Shown: positions 9,650-17,923 of the stretch, piece after piece
Layout of the letters: the number at the start of each line of letters is the position of its first letter
Numbering within the stretch: the first letter of the stretch is position 1
Assembly (NCBI GenBank): GCA_013816615.1
Contig: JACDED010000006.1
Coordinates: forward strand, 9,807-68,090
Direction: 5' to 3'
Source of the DNA: Bacteroidota bacterium
GTDB lineage: Bacteria > Bacteroidota > Bacteroidia > B-17B0 > Aurantibacillaceae
DNA: 58,284 nt
Made by a program: the position numbers and the translations under genes
The notes under the pieces: model-generated
The model's input: the letters and a program-made list of their open reading frames with translations, nothing else
Database searches by the model: none
Told to the model about the DNA's origin: nothing

Positions 9650-10480
9650 ATGAAGAAAGCCAAAGTTCTTTTTGTTTCGCAAGACATTACCCCTTATTTA
9701 GACGAAACCTATGTTGGAAAAATTGCCAGAAAGCTACCGCAGGGTATTCAGGAGCGTGGTAAAGAAATTCGTACTTTTATGCCGAAATACGGCTGTATCA
9801 ACGAAAGAAGACATCAGTTACACGAAGTTATTCGCCTTTCAGGGATGAATATGGTGATAAATGATGTTGATCATCCATTGATTATTAAAGTTGCAAGTAT
9901 ACCAAGTGCGCGTATGCAGGTATATTTTATTGATAATGAGGAGTATTTTAGCCGTAAAGCGGTTTTAACCGATAAAACAAGCGGTAAATCTTTTGATGAT
10001 AACGATGAGCGCGCTATGTTTTTTGTACGTGGTGTTGCCGAAACAGTTAAAAAATTAGGCTGGCAGCCGGATATTATTCACTGTCATGGCTGGTTTACTT
10101 CGTTAATGCCATTGTATATCAAAAAATATTATGCTGAGGATCCTTTATTTGCAGACACAAAAGTAGTTGTATCGCTTTATGAAGATGAATATCCGAAAAA
10201 TCTTAATAAAAAATTCATTGATAAGTTAATGTTTGACGGTTTTAATAAAAAAGACCTTAAACATATTGCTGAAGAATCGTCTCACATCAACATGTTGAAG
10301 CAATCTTTAGAATATGCCGATGGTATTATTCAAGGAACTGAGAACTTAAACCCGGAATTAGAGAAATTCATCAAAAAATCAGGAAAACCATTTTTAACTT
10401 ACAAGAACGAGTTAGAATATATGGATTCGTTTAATGAATTTTATGATGTTATGCTTGAAGAAGCTAACGTTTTAAGTTAA
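9650..10480 (+). CDS. Glycogen/starch synthase-like protein, GT5 N-terminal domain only
   Basis: 276 residues matching only the N-terminal (acceptor-side) Rossmann domain of ADP-glucose glycogen synthases: AKVLFVSQDITPYLDETYVGKI (about 3-24), GKEIRTFMPKYGCINER (about 38-54), and PDIIHCHGWFTSLMPLYIKK near 142-161. The normal C-terminal half with the nucleotide-sugar site is absent, against about 470-500 residues for a full GlgA. The frame is closed by a normal stop and an intrinsic terminator, so this is not a recent truncation at a contig edge. Similar short proteins next to panC occur in Bacteroidota from memory. Catalysis as a glycogen synthase is doubtful; it may need a partner or have another role. 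Confidence 0.85.
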   Translation: MKKAKVLFVSQDITPYLDETYVGKIARKLPQGIQERGKEIRTFMPKYGCINERRHQLHEVIRLSGMNMVINDVDHPLIIKVASIPSARMQVYFIDNEEYFSRKAVLTDKTSGKSFDDNDERAMFFVRGVAETVKKLGWQPDIIHCHGWFTSLMPLYIKKYYAEDPLFADTKVVVSLYEDEYPKNLNKKFIDKLMFDGFNKKDLKHIAEESSHINMLKQSLEYADGIIQGTENLNPELEKFIKKSGKPFLTYKNELEYMDSFNEFYDVMLEEANVLS

Positions 10481-10498
10481 GCATTTCAATATCTTACT

Positions 10499-10530
10499 AA
10501 ATGCCCTGCAATTTGTGGGGCATTTTTTTT
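10499..10530 (+). terminator. Intrinsic terminator after the GT5 gene
   Basis: AAATGCCC, a loop, GGGGCATTTTTTTT: short stem with eight T residues, about 20 bases after the stop. Confidence 0.75.
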
Positions 10531-10599
10531 GATTTTTTAGTAAATAATAAAAATGCGGGCTTTAAATAAATCCCTATTTTTAGCGTTTATAACTATAAC

Positions 10600-11988
10600 T
10601 TGAAGATCTTTAAAAATACAACACTCGCACTTTGCTTGTTATTGGCTTTTACTGCCTGTAAAAAAGATAAGAATATTTTAGGTGTTGATGTGCAACCCGA
10701 AAATGATGGCATTAACGCAAGTTTTTGTGATACCGCTATTGTTACCGCTTTTACAGTAAAGAATTATTCAATTGCTTCCTTTAACGATAAACTTAAATTT
10801 TTAGGAAGCAACCAGGATCCAACTTTTGGACGTATGGATGTTGGGTTGTATGTAAATGCAAATATTCCCAATGGCGTAACTTTTGTTTCTTTTGGCGATG
10901 ATGCCAACCTTGTTTCATCAGAAATAATTTTAGCGGTAAACACCATAAATTTTGTTGGCGATCAAAGTACACCTTTAACCTATTCGGTTTTTGCGCTTGA
11001 TTCGGCATTAAATAACGAACGTTTATATTTTACAAACAATGCAAATCTGCATAACAAAAATTCCTTACTTGGTGTTTATACCGGAACGTACAGTGTACTG
11101 GATAGTAAAATGGTATTGCGCATTCCTATTGATAATAATTTTGCCGGTTCAATTTTAAATAACCCGCAATACCTTATTGATAACTCAACATTCTTAAGCA
11201 AATACAAAGGGTTTTATATTACTGCTGCCGGAAGCGCTTTAAATCCGGGCACAACGCCGGGCTCGCAAGGGGTAATCACACATTTTAATTTAGAAGATCC
11301 TTTAAGTGGTTTTTATTTACGTTATCAAAAAGGCACTCCATCTGCAACTAAAGAAGATATTTCATTCAGGTTTCAATTCTCAGGAAGTAATGCGCTTAGA
11401 TTTAATACCGTGAAATTTGATGCGAGTACCGGTAATCCTTTTTTAAACAACCAACTTAATGGAGATTCTACACTTGGTTATTATAACTTATTTTTAAAAG
11501 GACTGGGAGCTACCAAAGTAAAAATAAAAATTCCGTTCCTGGATTATTTAAAAAATTATGCTGACACTGTTCCGATTGCTATTAACCGTGCAGAATTTAT
11601 TTTTAATGTTGATCCTTCTTTTTTAGGAGTGGTTGGCACGGGCGTTTATTTTACCCCTCCAAAACTGGCCCTTCTACCGCTTGATTCTACAGGGAAAGAA
11701 ATTTATGCAATTGACCAGTTAAGTACAGTAGATTTTAATAACAGGTATGGTGGCGAGTTTGATGCAGCCAATAATAGGTATGTATTTAATTTGGCAAGGC
11801 ATGTACAGGCAATAATTAATAAAGAAAAAAAGAATTGGGGTTTTCAATTAGTAGTTGCTGATCCTGAAAGATCAGAAGTTATACGCCGCGATAATATCAG
11901 CGAAAGAGTAGTGTTGGCGGGCAATAACAACCCCACACTTCGCCCAATATTTAAAGTAACTTATATTAAATATAAAAACGAGAAATAA
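10600..11988 (+). CDS. DUF4270-type outer-surface lipoprotein
   Basis: 462 residues. The N-terminus (KIFKNTTLALCLLLAFTACKKDK) is a lipoprotein signal with lipobox FTAC at about residue 19. The body (ILGVDVQPENDGINASFCDT, then QDPTFGRMDVGLYVN and regular beta-rich segments) fits DUF4270, a Bacteroidota lipoprotein family of unknown biochemical role. The start is TTG; no ATG lies between it and the lipobox and the upstream frame soon meets stops, so TTG is the only start that keeps the signal peptide whole. TATTTTTA, 17 bases upstream, may be a -7 box. It is followed by the deacetylase and DUF4249 genes, suggesting a cell-surface set. Confidence 0.85.
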   Translation: MKIFKNTTLALCLLLAFTACKKDKNILGVDVQPENDGINASFCDTAIVTAFTVKNYSIASFNDKLKFLGSNQDPTFGRMDVGLYVNANIPNGVTFVSFGDDANLVSSEIILAVNTINFVGDQSTPLTYSVFALDSALNNERLYFTNNANLHNKNSLLGVYTGTYSVLDSKMVLRIPIDNNFAGSILNNPQYLIDNSTFLSKYKGFYITAAGSALNPGTTPGSQGVITHFNLEDPLSGFYLRYQKGTPSATKEDISFRFQFSGSNALRFNTVKFDASTGNPFLNNQLNGDSTLGYYNLFLKGLGATKVKIKIPFLDYLKNYADTVPIAINRAEFIFNVDPSFLGVVGTGVYFTPPKLALLPLDSTGKEIYAIDQLSTVDFNNRYGGEFDAANNRYVFNLARHVQAIINKEKKNWGFQLVVADPERSEVIRRDNISERVVLAGNNNPTLRPIFKVTYIKYKNEK

Positions 11989-12049
11989 TTTTATCGTTTT
12001 ACTTTTGCGTTTCAAAATACTGTTTTAATTATTAGCTTTATACTGCCAG

Positions 12050-13414
12050 GTGGATAAAAAAAGCTTACATACATTACTCGATCTTGAGATAAATTCTACC
12101 GCACCCTGTTTTATAATTTTTTCAGAAGAAGTTTCATCACGATTAAAGTATGTGTCTGAATTTATTTTTAAGCATGTTTTAAAAGTAAATGTCAACATTA
12201 CTAATTCTGTTTCTGAATTCGAAAATTCTTCGCTTTTTAAGATCAATTATTCACAAAAAACAATTGCAGATTCGTTTCAAATTATACCTTCAACACTTTT
12301 ATCTGAAAAAGGTGTAAGCGAAAATAAACCCGGAGCAATTTGCAAGAACGATCTTATTTATTTTTTTGAGACGAAAGAAAATGCAAACTTCGGTTATGAT
12401 ATTTTCGCCTCTGTATTTTATTTTATTTCAAGATATGAAGAATGGCAAAGCTTTGAAGCTGATGCTCATGGCCGATTTGAAGCAAAGGCAAGTGTTTTAT
12501 TTTCAAATAATTTGCATTTAAAGCCGGTAGTAGATAACTGGATCCTTGAATTAAGAAGTGAATTAGAAAAATTTTACACCACTCTTAATTTTCCTGTAAA
12601 TAAATTTAAAGTAATAAGCACTATTGACGTAGATAATTTATACGCTTATAAAGCAAAAGGTTTTTTAAGAACAACTGGTGCCATTTGTAAAGATATTTTA
12701 AAAGGCGATCTCACCAATTTAAAACGAAGGATGAGTGTTCTTAAAAATAGAGAGAAAGATCCTTTTGATATTTATTCTGAGGTCTCTGAACTTTGCGCCG
12801 CTAAAAATATTCCTCTTTTCTATTTTTTTCTTTTCAGAACGGGCAATAAATATGATAGAACTGTTGATCCACGATCTACCGTTTTTACAGAAGTAACGGA
12901 AAGGGTAAAAAAACGATCGGCCATTATTGGGTTACATCCTTCGTATTATTCATCGCAGGATAAAAACCTTTTGAAGGAAGAGATAGAAACGTTTTCTAAA
13001 AATGCCGGATTATCTGTTAATTTATCGCGCCAGCATTATTTAAGATTTGATATTAAAACCACGCCCGCTTTATTAATTGAGAATGGTATTGTAGCCGATT
13101 TTACAATGGGTTTTGCTTCTAATGTCGGTTTCAGGGCAGGCACTTCTTTCCCTTTTTATTATTATGATCTTAACTGCGAAGAGCAAAAAGATCTTTTAAT
13201 GGTACCATTCTGTGCTATGGATGGATCTTATTTTGTTTATGATAAGATCGATCCCGATAAAATGCTTAAGTCGTTAACAGATCTTGCAAAAGAAGTTAAA
13301 AAAGTGAACGGTTTATTTGTTTCCGTTTTTCACGAACGTACGTTTTCTAACCATTTATACCCCGGTTACGACCGTATCTATAATAATTTTCACCAAAGTA
13401 CAAATGCGCTTTAA
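12050..13414 (+). CDS. Polysaccharide deacetylase family protein (DUF7033-like N-terminus)
   Basis: 454 residues, no signal peptide. Residues about 1-180 look like the helper domain that precedes many Bacteroidota deacetylase domains (IFSEEVSSRLKYVSEFIFK; ISRYEEWQ). A NodB-like fold begins at KVISTIDVDNLYAYKAKG (about 195), whose Asp pair would be the metal/catalytic motif. IPLFYFFLF and IIGLHPSYYSS supply the core strands and the histidine. DFTMGFASNVGFRAGTSFPF is the late motif common in these proteins. The likely role is hydrolytic N-deacetylation of a surface or cell-wall polysaccharide, by family. The start is GTG, with a TACTTTTG box about 43 bases upstream (12003-12010). It lies between two lipoprotein genes. 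Confidence 0.8.
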   Translation: MDKKSLHTLLDLEINSTAPCFIIFSEEVSSRLKYVSEFIFKHVLKVNVNITNSVSEFENSSLFKINYSQKTIADSFQIIPSTLLSEKGVSENKPGAICKNDLIYFFETKENANFGYDIFASVFYFISRYEEWQSFEADAHGRFEAKASVLFSNNLHLKPVVDNWILELRSELEKFYTTLNFPVNKFKVISTIDVDNLYAYKAKGFLRTTGAICKDILKGDLTNLKRRMSVLKNREKDPFDIYSEVSELCAAKNIPLFYFFLFRTGNKYDRTVDPRSTVFTEVTERVKKRSAIIGLHPSYYSSQDKNLLKEEIETFSKNAGLSVNLSRQHYLRFDIKTTPALLIENGIVADFTMGFASNVGFRAGTSFPFYYYDLNCEEQKDLLMVPFCAMDGSYFVYDKIDPDKMLKSLTDLAKEVKKVNGLFVSVFHERTFSNHLYPGYDRIYNNFHQSTNAL

Positions 13415-13440
13415 CCTGCCAAAAAAATATTGTATCTTTA
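13409..13440 (+). promoter_or_regulatory. Putative promoter of the DUF4249 gene, close to leaderless
   Basis: CTTT, a 20-base spacer, then TATCTTTA, ending only four bases before the ATG. With the usual -7 geometry the transcript would begin at or next to the start codon. The -33 box overlaps the end of the upstream deacetylase gene. Confidence 0.45.
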
Positions 13441-13444
13441 AACC

Positions 13445-14584
13445 ATGAAATTTTTAAAATTCTCATATTTGATCTGCTTAGGCGCTCTTTTTTTATTCTC
13501 ATGTAAAAATGATCTTAATATAAATGCACCTTATAAAGAAATTCCAAGTGTTTATGCGGTTTTAAACCCACAGGATGGTATGCAAATGATAAGGGTTAAT
13601 AAAGTTTTTTTAGGTGAAGGTGATGCAAATCAAATGGCACAGGTTGCCGATTCTATTAATTATCCCGCAGGTGAACTTTCCATTACATTAGAACGTTACG
13701 TAAACGGCGTTCAGGCCTGGGCAACCCCATCAGGCTCAAGTCATACAACAATTACATTTCGTGATTCGGTAATACAGGCAAGTCCGGGCGCATTCAATAC
13801 TACGCAAAGGGTATATGTTACAAACGACAAATTATATACTGCCGGACAATATGCTTTAAAAATTAAAAATATTAAATCGGGTAATGAATTTGTTGCAAAG
13901 GCAAACGCCATTGACAGTATAAAAACCGGCTTTAATGGTTTTGCTCCTTTTTGTGCGCCATATTATCCTGTTACACCGGGATCTGTTTCTCCATTAGATA
14001 TTCCTGCATTTAATGCCGCTTATATTGACTATAGCAATCAAAACGTGCTTTACTCTCCTAAGTTCTTTCCTAACGAAGGTGCTATTTATACTATGTCATT
14101 ACGCTTTTATTTTAACGATTACCCAAGTGGGTTTGGTGTAGATTCTATTTCAAGATATGTTGATTATAATTTTGGAAATCAATACATAAAAGATCTTCGT
14201 ACCATTCAAAATTTTAAAGTATTCGCATTCGATTTCAGAGGGCAGGATCTTTTTAATGCTGTTGGCTTTGGTTTATCTAAAATGAACCTTAACACTACAA
14301 TACAGCGTAAAATGTATAAAATGCAGGCCTTTGCTTATACATCAACTCAGGAATATATTGATTATTTACAGTTTACTTCCCCTTCTTTAAGTATTGCACA
14401 GGACAAGCCAATTTATTCAAATTTTGAGAACAGAACTGCAATGGGCATTTTTACATTCCGAACCCGCCATTCGGTATACAAAGAAATGGCAAGCCCTTTT
14501 GTGTCACAATTCTCGTTTAATCAATTTACCTGTAAGTACAATTTCCTTACGGCTGCTAATTTTCCCCAGGGCTGTCCGCCTTAG
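13445..14584 (+). CDS. DUF4249-type outer-membrane lipoprotein
   Basis: 379 residues. A lipoprotein signal (KFLKFSYLICLGALFLFSCKND, lipobox LFSC near residue 20) is followed by NAPYKEIPSVYAVLNPQDGMQMIRVNKVFLG, which is typical of DUF4249. Members are surface lipoproteins often encoded near TonB-dependent receptors; no such receptor is present here, so the substrate cannot be guessed. The body is beta-rich with repeated aromatic motifs (YTMSLRFYFNDYPSG; YIDYLQFTSPS). The ATG sits four bases after a TATCTTTA box. It is last in the surface-protein group before dnaK. Confidence 0.82.
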   Translation: MKFLKFSYLICLGALFLFSCKNDLNINAPYKEIPSVYAVLNPQDGMQMIRVNKVFLGEGDANQMAQVADSINYPAGELSITLERYVNGVQAWATPSGSSHTTITFRDSVIQASPGAFNTTQRVYVTNDKLYTAGQYALKIKNIKSGNEFVAKANAIDSIKTGFNGFAPFCAPYYPVTPGSVSPLDIPAFNAAYIDYSNQNVLYSPKFFPNEGAIYTMSLRFYFNDYPSGFGVDSISRYVDYNFGNQYIKDLRTIQNFKVFAFDFRGQDLFNAVGFGLSKMNLNTTIQRKMYKMQAFAYTSTQEYIDYLQFTSPSLSIAQDKPIYSNFENRTAMGIFTFRTRHSVYKEMASPFVSQFSFNQFTCKYNFLTAANFPQGCPP

Positions 14585-14617
14585 TATGACTTTTTTGTAA
14601 AAGTCTCCTTGTTTTCG

Positions 14618-14672
14618 TGTCATTTTGTAGCCTTTTTTCACTGATTTTGTGACAGGTTGTCGCTTATTTTTA
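14618..14672 (+). promoter_or_regulatory. Candidate operator and promoter upstream of dnaK
   Basis: TGTCATTTTGTAG (14618-14630) is followed by the near-perfect 15-base palindrome GTGACAGGTTGTCGC (14649-14663), directly before TATTTTTA (14665-14672), which resembles a -7 box. No CIRCE element (TTAGCACTC-N9-GAGTGCTAA) is visible. A role in heat-shock control is an inference from position only. Confidence 0.35.
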
Positions 14673-14744
14673 GCCATTCCCATTTGGCATATTTATTGAG
14701 ATATTCTTCATAAATAATATACTTAATAATAAAAATAAATAAAA

Positions 14745-16667
14745 ATGGGAAAAATAATAGGAATAGATCTTGGAACAACAAATAGCTGCGTTTCAGTAAT
14801 GGAAGGTAATGAAGCTGTAGTTATACCAAATAATGAAGGTAAGCGTACAACCCCCTCTGTTGTTGCCTTTGTGGAAGGTGGCGAAAGAAAAGTGGGTGAT
14901 CCGGCAAAACGCCAGGCGATTACCAACCCTCGCAAAACCGTATATTCAATTAAACGTTTTATGGGCCATACTTTTGATGAAATAAGTGGTGAAGTAAGTC
15001 GTGTGCCATATAAAGTAGTTAAAGGTGACAATAATACACCGCGAGTAGAGATTGATGACCGCAAATATACTCCACAGGAAATTTCAGCTATCATTTTACA
15101 AAAAATGAAAAAAACCGCTGAAGATTTTTTAGGAACAGAAGTTACCGATGCTGTTATTACAGTACCGGCATATTTTAATGATGCACAACGCCAGGCAACT
15201 AAAGAAGCAGGCGAAATTGCAGGTTTAAAAGTAAAACGTATCATTAACGAGCCTACCGCTGCTGCTTTAGCTTATGGTATGGATAAAAAAGGCAAAGACA
15301 TTAAATTAGTAGTGTTTGACTGTGGTGGTGGTACGCATGACGTTTCTGTATTAGAATTAGGTGATGGTGTGTTTGAAGTAAAATCTACCGATGGAGATAC
15401 ACACTTAGGTGGTGATGACTTTGATCAGGTAATTATTGATTGGTTAGCAGACGAATTTAAAAAAGATGAAGGATTAGACTTACGTCAGGATCCGATGGCT
15501 TTGCAACGTTTAAAAGAAGCTGCAGAAAAAGCAAAGATCGAATTATCAAGTGCAACTTCTACAGAAGTAAACTTACCATACATTATGCCGGTTAATGGTA
15601 TTCCAAAACACTTGGTAAAAAGCTTAACACGTGCAAAATTTGAATCTTTAGCAGATAGTTTAATTCAACGTACTATTGAGCCATGCAGATCAGCATTAAA
15701 AAATGCGGGTTTATCAACTTCAGAAGTAGATGAAATTATTTTAGTAGGTGGTTCAACACGTATACCTGCTGTACAGGCAGCTGTAGAAAAATTCTTCGGT
15801 AAAGCACCAAACAAAGGTGTTAACCCTGATGAGGTGGTTGCTTTAGGTGCAGCTATTCAAGGTGGTGTGTTAACCGGCGAAGTAAAAGATGTATTGTTGT
15901 TAGATGTTACTCCGTTATCATTAGGTATCGAAACAATGGGCGGTGTGTTCACAAAATTAATTGAGTCTAATACAACTATTCCAACAAAAAAATCGCAGGA
16001 GTTTAGTACTGCTGCAGATAACCAACCTTCTGTACAGATCGTTGTTTATCAAGGTGAACGTCCAATGGCGCGCGATAACCGTAAGTTAGGTGAATTTAAC
16101 TTAGATGGTTTACCTCCTGCACAACGTGGCGTACCTAAGATTGAAGTAACTTTTGATATTGATGCCAATGGTATTTTAAACGTAAGTGCAAAAGATAGTG
16201 GCACAGGAAAATCGCACAACATCCGTATCGAAGCTAAGAGTGGTTTAAGCCAGGAAGAGATCGATCGTATGAAACGCGAAGCGGAAGCGAATGCTGATTC
16301 AGATAAAAAAGCGAAAGATGAAGTTGATAAATTGAACGAAGCAGATGCAATGATCTTTCAAACAGAAAAACAATTAAAAGAGTTTGGAGATAAAATTCCT
16401 ACAGATAAAAAAGCGCCAATTGAAACTGCGTTAACAGAATTAAAAGCTGCACACGCTTCTAAAGATATCGAAAAAATAAACACAGCTCTTGCAAGTATTA
16501 ATACCTTATGGAATGCTGCAAGTGAAGATATGTACAAAGCGCAACAAAATACCGGTGCAAATAACGAGCAGCAAAATAACGATCCAAACAATAGCGGTGC
16601 GCAAAACGAGGCCAACAAAAATGGCGGCGAAAATGTAACCGACGTTGATTTTGAAGAAGTAAAATAA
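14745..16667 (+). CDS. dnaK: Chaperone protein DnaK (Hsp70)
   Basis: ATP-driven chaperone that binds exposed hydrophobic segments with DnaJ and GrpE. 640 residues, standard length. Nucleotide-binding motifs are [14 protein letters not shown] at residues 4-17, [21 protein letters not shown], the segment [31 protein letters not shown] and [13 protein letters not shown]. The substrate-binding domain starts near [17 protein letters not shown], and the tail ends in [11 protein letters not shown], close to the usual EEVD/EEVK end. Neither dnaJ nor grpE is next to it, so the chaperone set is split. A candidate palindromic operator lies upstream. The following secG has its own ATG 19 bases after the stop and could be read through. 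Confidence 0.98.
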   Translation: MGKIIGIDLGTTNSCVSVMEGNEAVVIPNNEGKRTTPSVVAFVEGGERKVGDPAKRQAITNPRKTVYSIKRFMGHTFDEISGEVSRVPYKVVKGDNNTPRVEIDDRKYTPQEISAIILQKMKKTAEDFLGTEVTDAVITVPAYFNDAQRQATKEAGEIAGLKVKRIINEPTAAALAYGMDKKGKDIKLVVFDCGGGTHDVSVLELGDGVFEVKSTDGDTHLGGDDFDQVIIDWLADEFKKDEGLDLRQDPMALQRLKEAAEKAKIELSSATSTEVNLPYIMPVNGIPKHLVKSLTRAKFESLADSLIQRTIEPCRSALKNAGLSTSEVDEIILVGGSTRIPAVQAAVEKFFGKAPNKGVNPDEVVALGAAIQGGVLTGEVKDVLLLDVTPLSLGIETMGGVFTKLIESNTTIPTKKSQEFSTAADNQPSVQIVVYQGERPMARDNRKLGEFNLDGLPPAQRGVPKIEVTFDIDANGILNVSAKDSGTGKSHNIRIEAKSGLSQEEIDRMKREAEANADSDKKAKDEVDKLNEADAMIFQTEKQLKEFGDKIPTDKKAPIETALTELKAAHASKDIEKINTALASINTLWNAASEDMYKAQQNTGANNEQQNNDPNNSGAQNEANKNGGENVTDVDFEEVK

Positions 16668-16686
16668 TTAATTAAAATTAGAAAAT

Positions 16687-16881
16687 ATGATCGTATCAAT
16701 CGCATTAATATTATTTTGTTCATTGCTTATTGTTGCAGTTTTGATGCAAAACTCAAAAGGCGAATTTCAAAGTAAAACAGCAAAGCAGGTTGTGAGTATT
16801 AAAAAAGCAAATACTTTTATTGAAAAAACAACATGGACCTTAGCTTTACTGGTAATGATATTTGCGATCTTAATTAAATAG
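16687..16881 (+). CDS. secG: Short SecG-like translocase subunit
   Basis: 64 residues with two hydrophobic segments (about 3-20 and 49-63) separated by a basic loop. The first helix ends VAVLMQNSKGEF, matching the SecG signature VLVQxxKG, and the second half NTFIEKTTWTLALLVMIFA matches the TxFLEKATW-LA segment of Bacteroidota SecG. Family members are usually 75-130 residues, with a Gly/Ser-rich loop and an acidic or repetitive tail; both are absent, so this is a minimal form. SecG sits beside SecYE and helps SecA cycling. The cassette dnaK-secG ends in a strong terminator. The alternative, a generic two-helix membrane peptide, is less likely given both motifs. Confidence 0.75.
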   Translation: MIVSIALILFCSLLIVAVLMQNSKGEFQSKTAKQVVSIKKANTFIEKTTWTLALLVMIFAILIK

Positions 16882-16904
16882 TTCTTTATTTTAATATGAA
16901 TAGG

Positions 16905-16936
16905 AATCCCTTCAACTTTAGCTGAAGGGATTTTTT
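16905..16936 (+). terminator. Intrinsic terminator after secG
   Basis: ATCCCTTCA, a loop of eight bases, TGAAGGGATTTTTT: perfect nine-base stem and T run. Confidence 0.85.
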
Positions 16937-16983
16937 GTTTATTTTTACTATCAACAAAACTGCTCTAACCTTGTTTTAATCTT

Positions 16984-17862
16984 ATGCGTCACTTAATTAT
17001 GTTTTCAGCAATCCTATCATTCCTTATGTCTTCGTGTACGCGAACGCAAAAAAGTACCGTGTATGAAACAGTATTAAATGATAAAAAATTCAGCATTCAG
17101 CAATGCGTAAGAAAAACTTATGTATCCAACTATTTATATTATAAATTTATTCTTGAGGGAGCTGAGCCTTTAGAGGTTAATTCGCTGGATGATGAGCATG
17201 GCTTACCTTACAGGCCAGATGTTTTTAACGCCTCTTCTGTAAAATATTTTGATACTATAATAAGCTATTGTACAATTGATGATCCCGAAAAATTGTTTGC
17301 AGAAAATTCTGCTTACCTCACTACCGCAAATTATCCCGATAGCGAAAAAGTGAGTATAAAAAAATACATGAAAGAAGAGATCTATAAAAATCTTAAAACA
17401 GAGCGTAAACGTTTCTTATTGTATTTGGATCCAAAAAAATATTCGTTAGAGGAATTTAATGACCTTGGAAATGTTATGACAATTCATATTAAAGAAATAA
17501 ACGAACTGCTCTTTGCCTGCAAGCCATTTAACTCATTTCGTAATGCTTATGATGGATGGCAATTTTGTGGTATTGTTTATGGCAATGAAGATGATTTTTC
17601 AGAAGTATACACAAAAAGCAAGGACGATTTTTTTAAAGTTTTTCCGGATGGAAGAATTGCGCATTATAACGAATTACCAATGCCCGGAAAAAACTGGCTC
17701 TCAAGCCAGGACTTTATTTACACCAAGATCAAAATGCCGGGCAAGATCATTCAGCTTATAAAATATACAAAAAACGATATGGTGCTTTATAAAAACACCA
17801 AAGGGCAAAGTATAACCGAAAATTTTGTAATAGAGCAAGGCTTTGCAGAGGTTAAAAATTGA
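16984..17862 (+). CDS. Putative lipoprotein of unknown function
   Basis: 292 residues. RHLIMFSAILSFLMSSCTRTQK is a lipoprotein signal peptide with lipobox MSSC at about residue 18. I do not recognise the rest; it is a soluble-looking, charged mixture of alpha and beta with no repeated motif. Notable segments are NSLDDEHGLPYRPDVFNASS, KRFLLYLDPKKYSLEEF and CKPFNSFRNAYDGWQFCGIVYG, with several Cys residues beyond the lipid-modified one. It follows the secG terminator and ends about 60 bases before the redoxin-PAS-PP2C gene, which has its own promoter-like box, so a functional link is only positional. Confidence 0.6.
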   Translation: MRHLIMFSAILSFLMSSCTRTQKSTVYETVLNDKKFSIQQCVRKTYVSNYLYYKFILEGAEPLEVNSLDDEHGLPYRPDVFNASSVKYFDTIISYCTIDDPEKLFAENSAYLTTANYPDSEKVSIKKYMKEEIYKNLKTERKRFLLYLDPKKYSLEEFNDLGNVMTIHIKEINELLFACKPFNSFRNAYDGWQFCGIVYGNEDDFSEVYTKSKDDFFKVFPDGRIAHYNELPMPGKNWLSSQDFIYTKIKMPGKIIQLIKYTKNDMVLYKNTKGQSITENFVIEQGFAEVKN

Positions 17863-17880
17863 GCATTGAATAATTAATTG

Positions 17881-17913
17881 CTTGGCGCTTTCCCGATTTA
17901 TTTTCTATATTTG
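17881..17913 (+). promoter_or_regulatory. Putative promoter of the redoxin-PAS-PP2C gene
   Basis: CTTG at 17881-17884, a 21-base spacer, then TATATTTG at 17906-17913, a full TAnnTTTG box. The ATG follows after only ten bases, implying a leader of a few nucleotides. Confidence 0.5.
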
Positions 17914-17923
17914 ATAGTAATAA

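Noticed and set aside
14723-15244. 173-residue antisense ORF over dnaK
   Set aside because: Mirrors the conserved ATPase domain of dnaK; composition (Ser/Pro/Arg/Thr) is that of a shadow frame.
16358-16723. 121-residue antisense ORF over the dnaK 3' end
   Set aside because: Cys- and Phe-rich shadow of the Gln/Asn/Lys-rich DnaK tail; no independent support.
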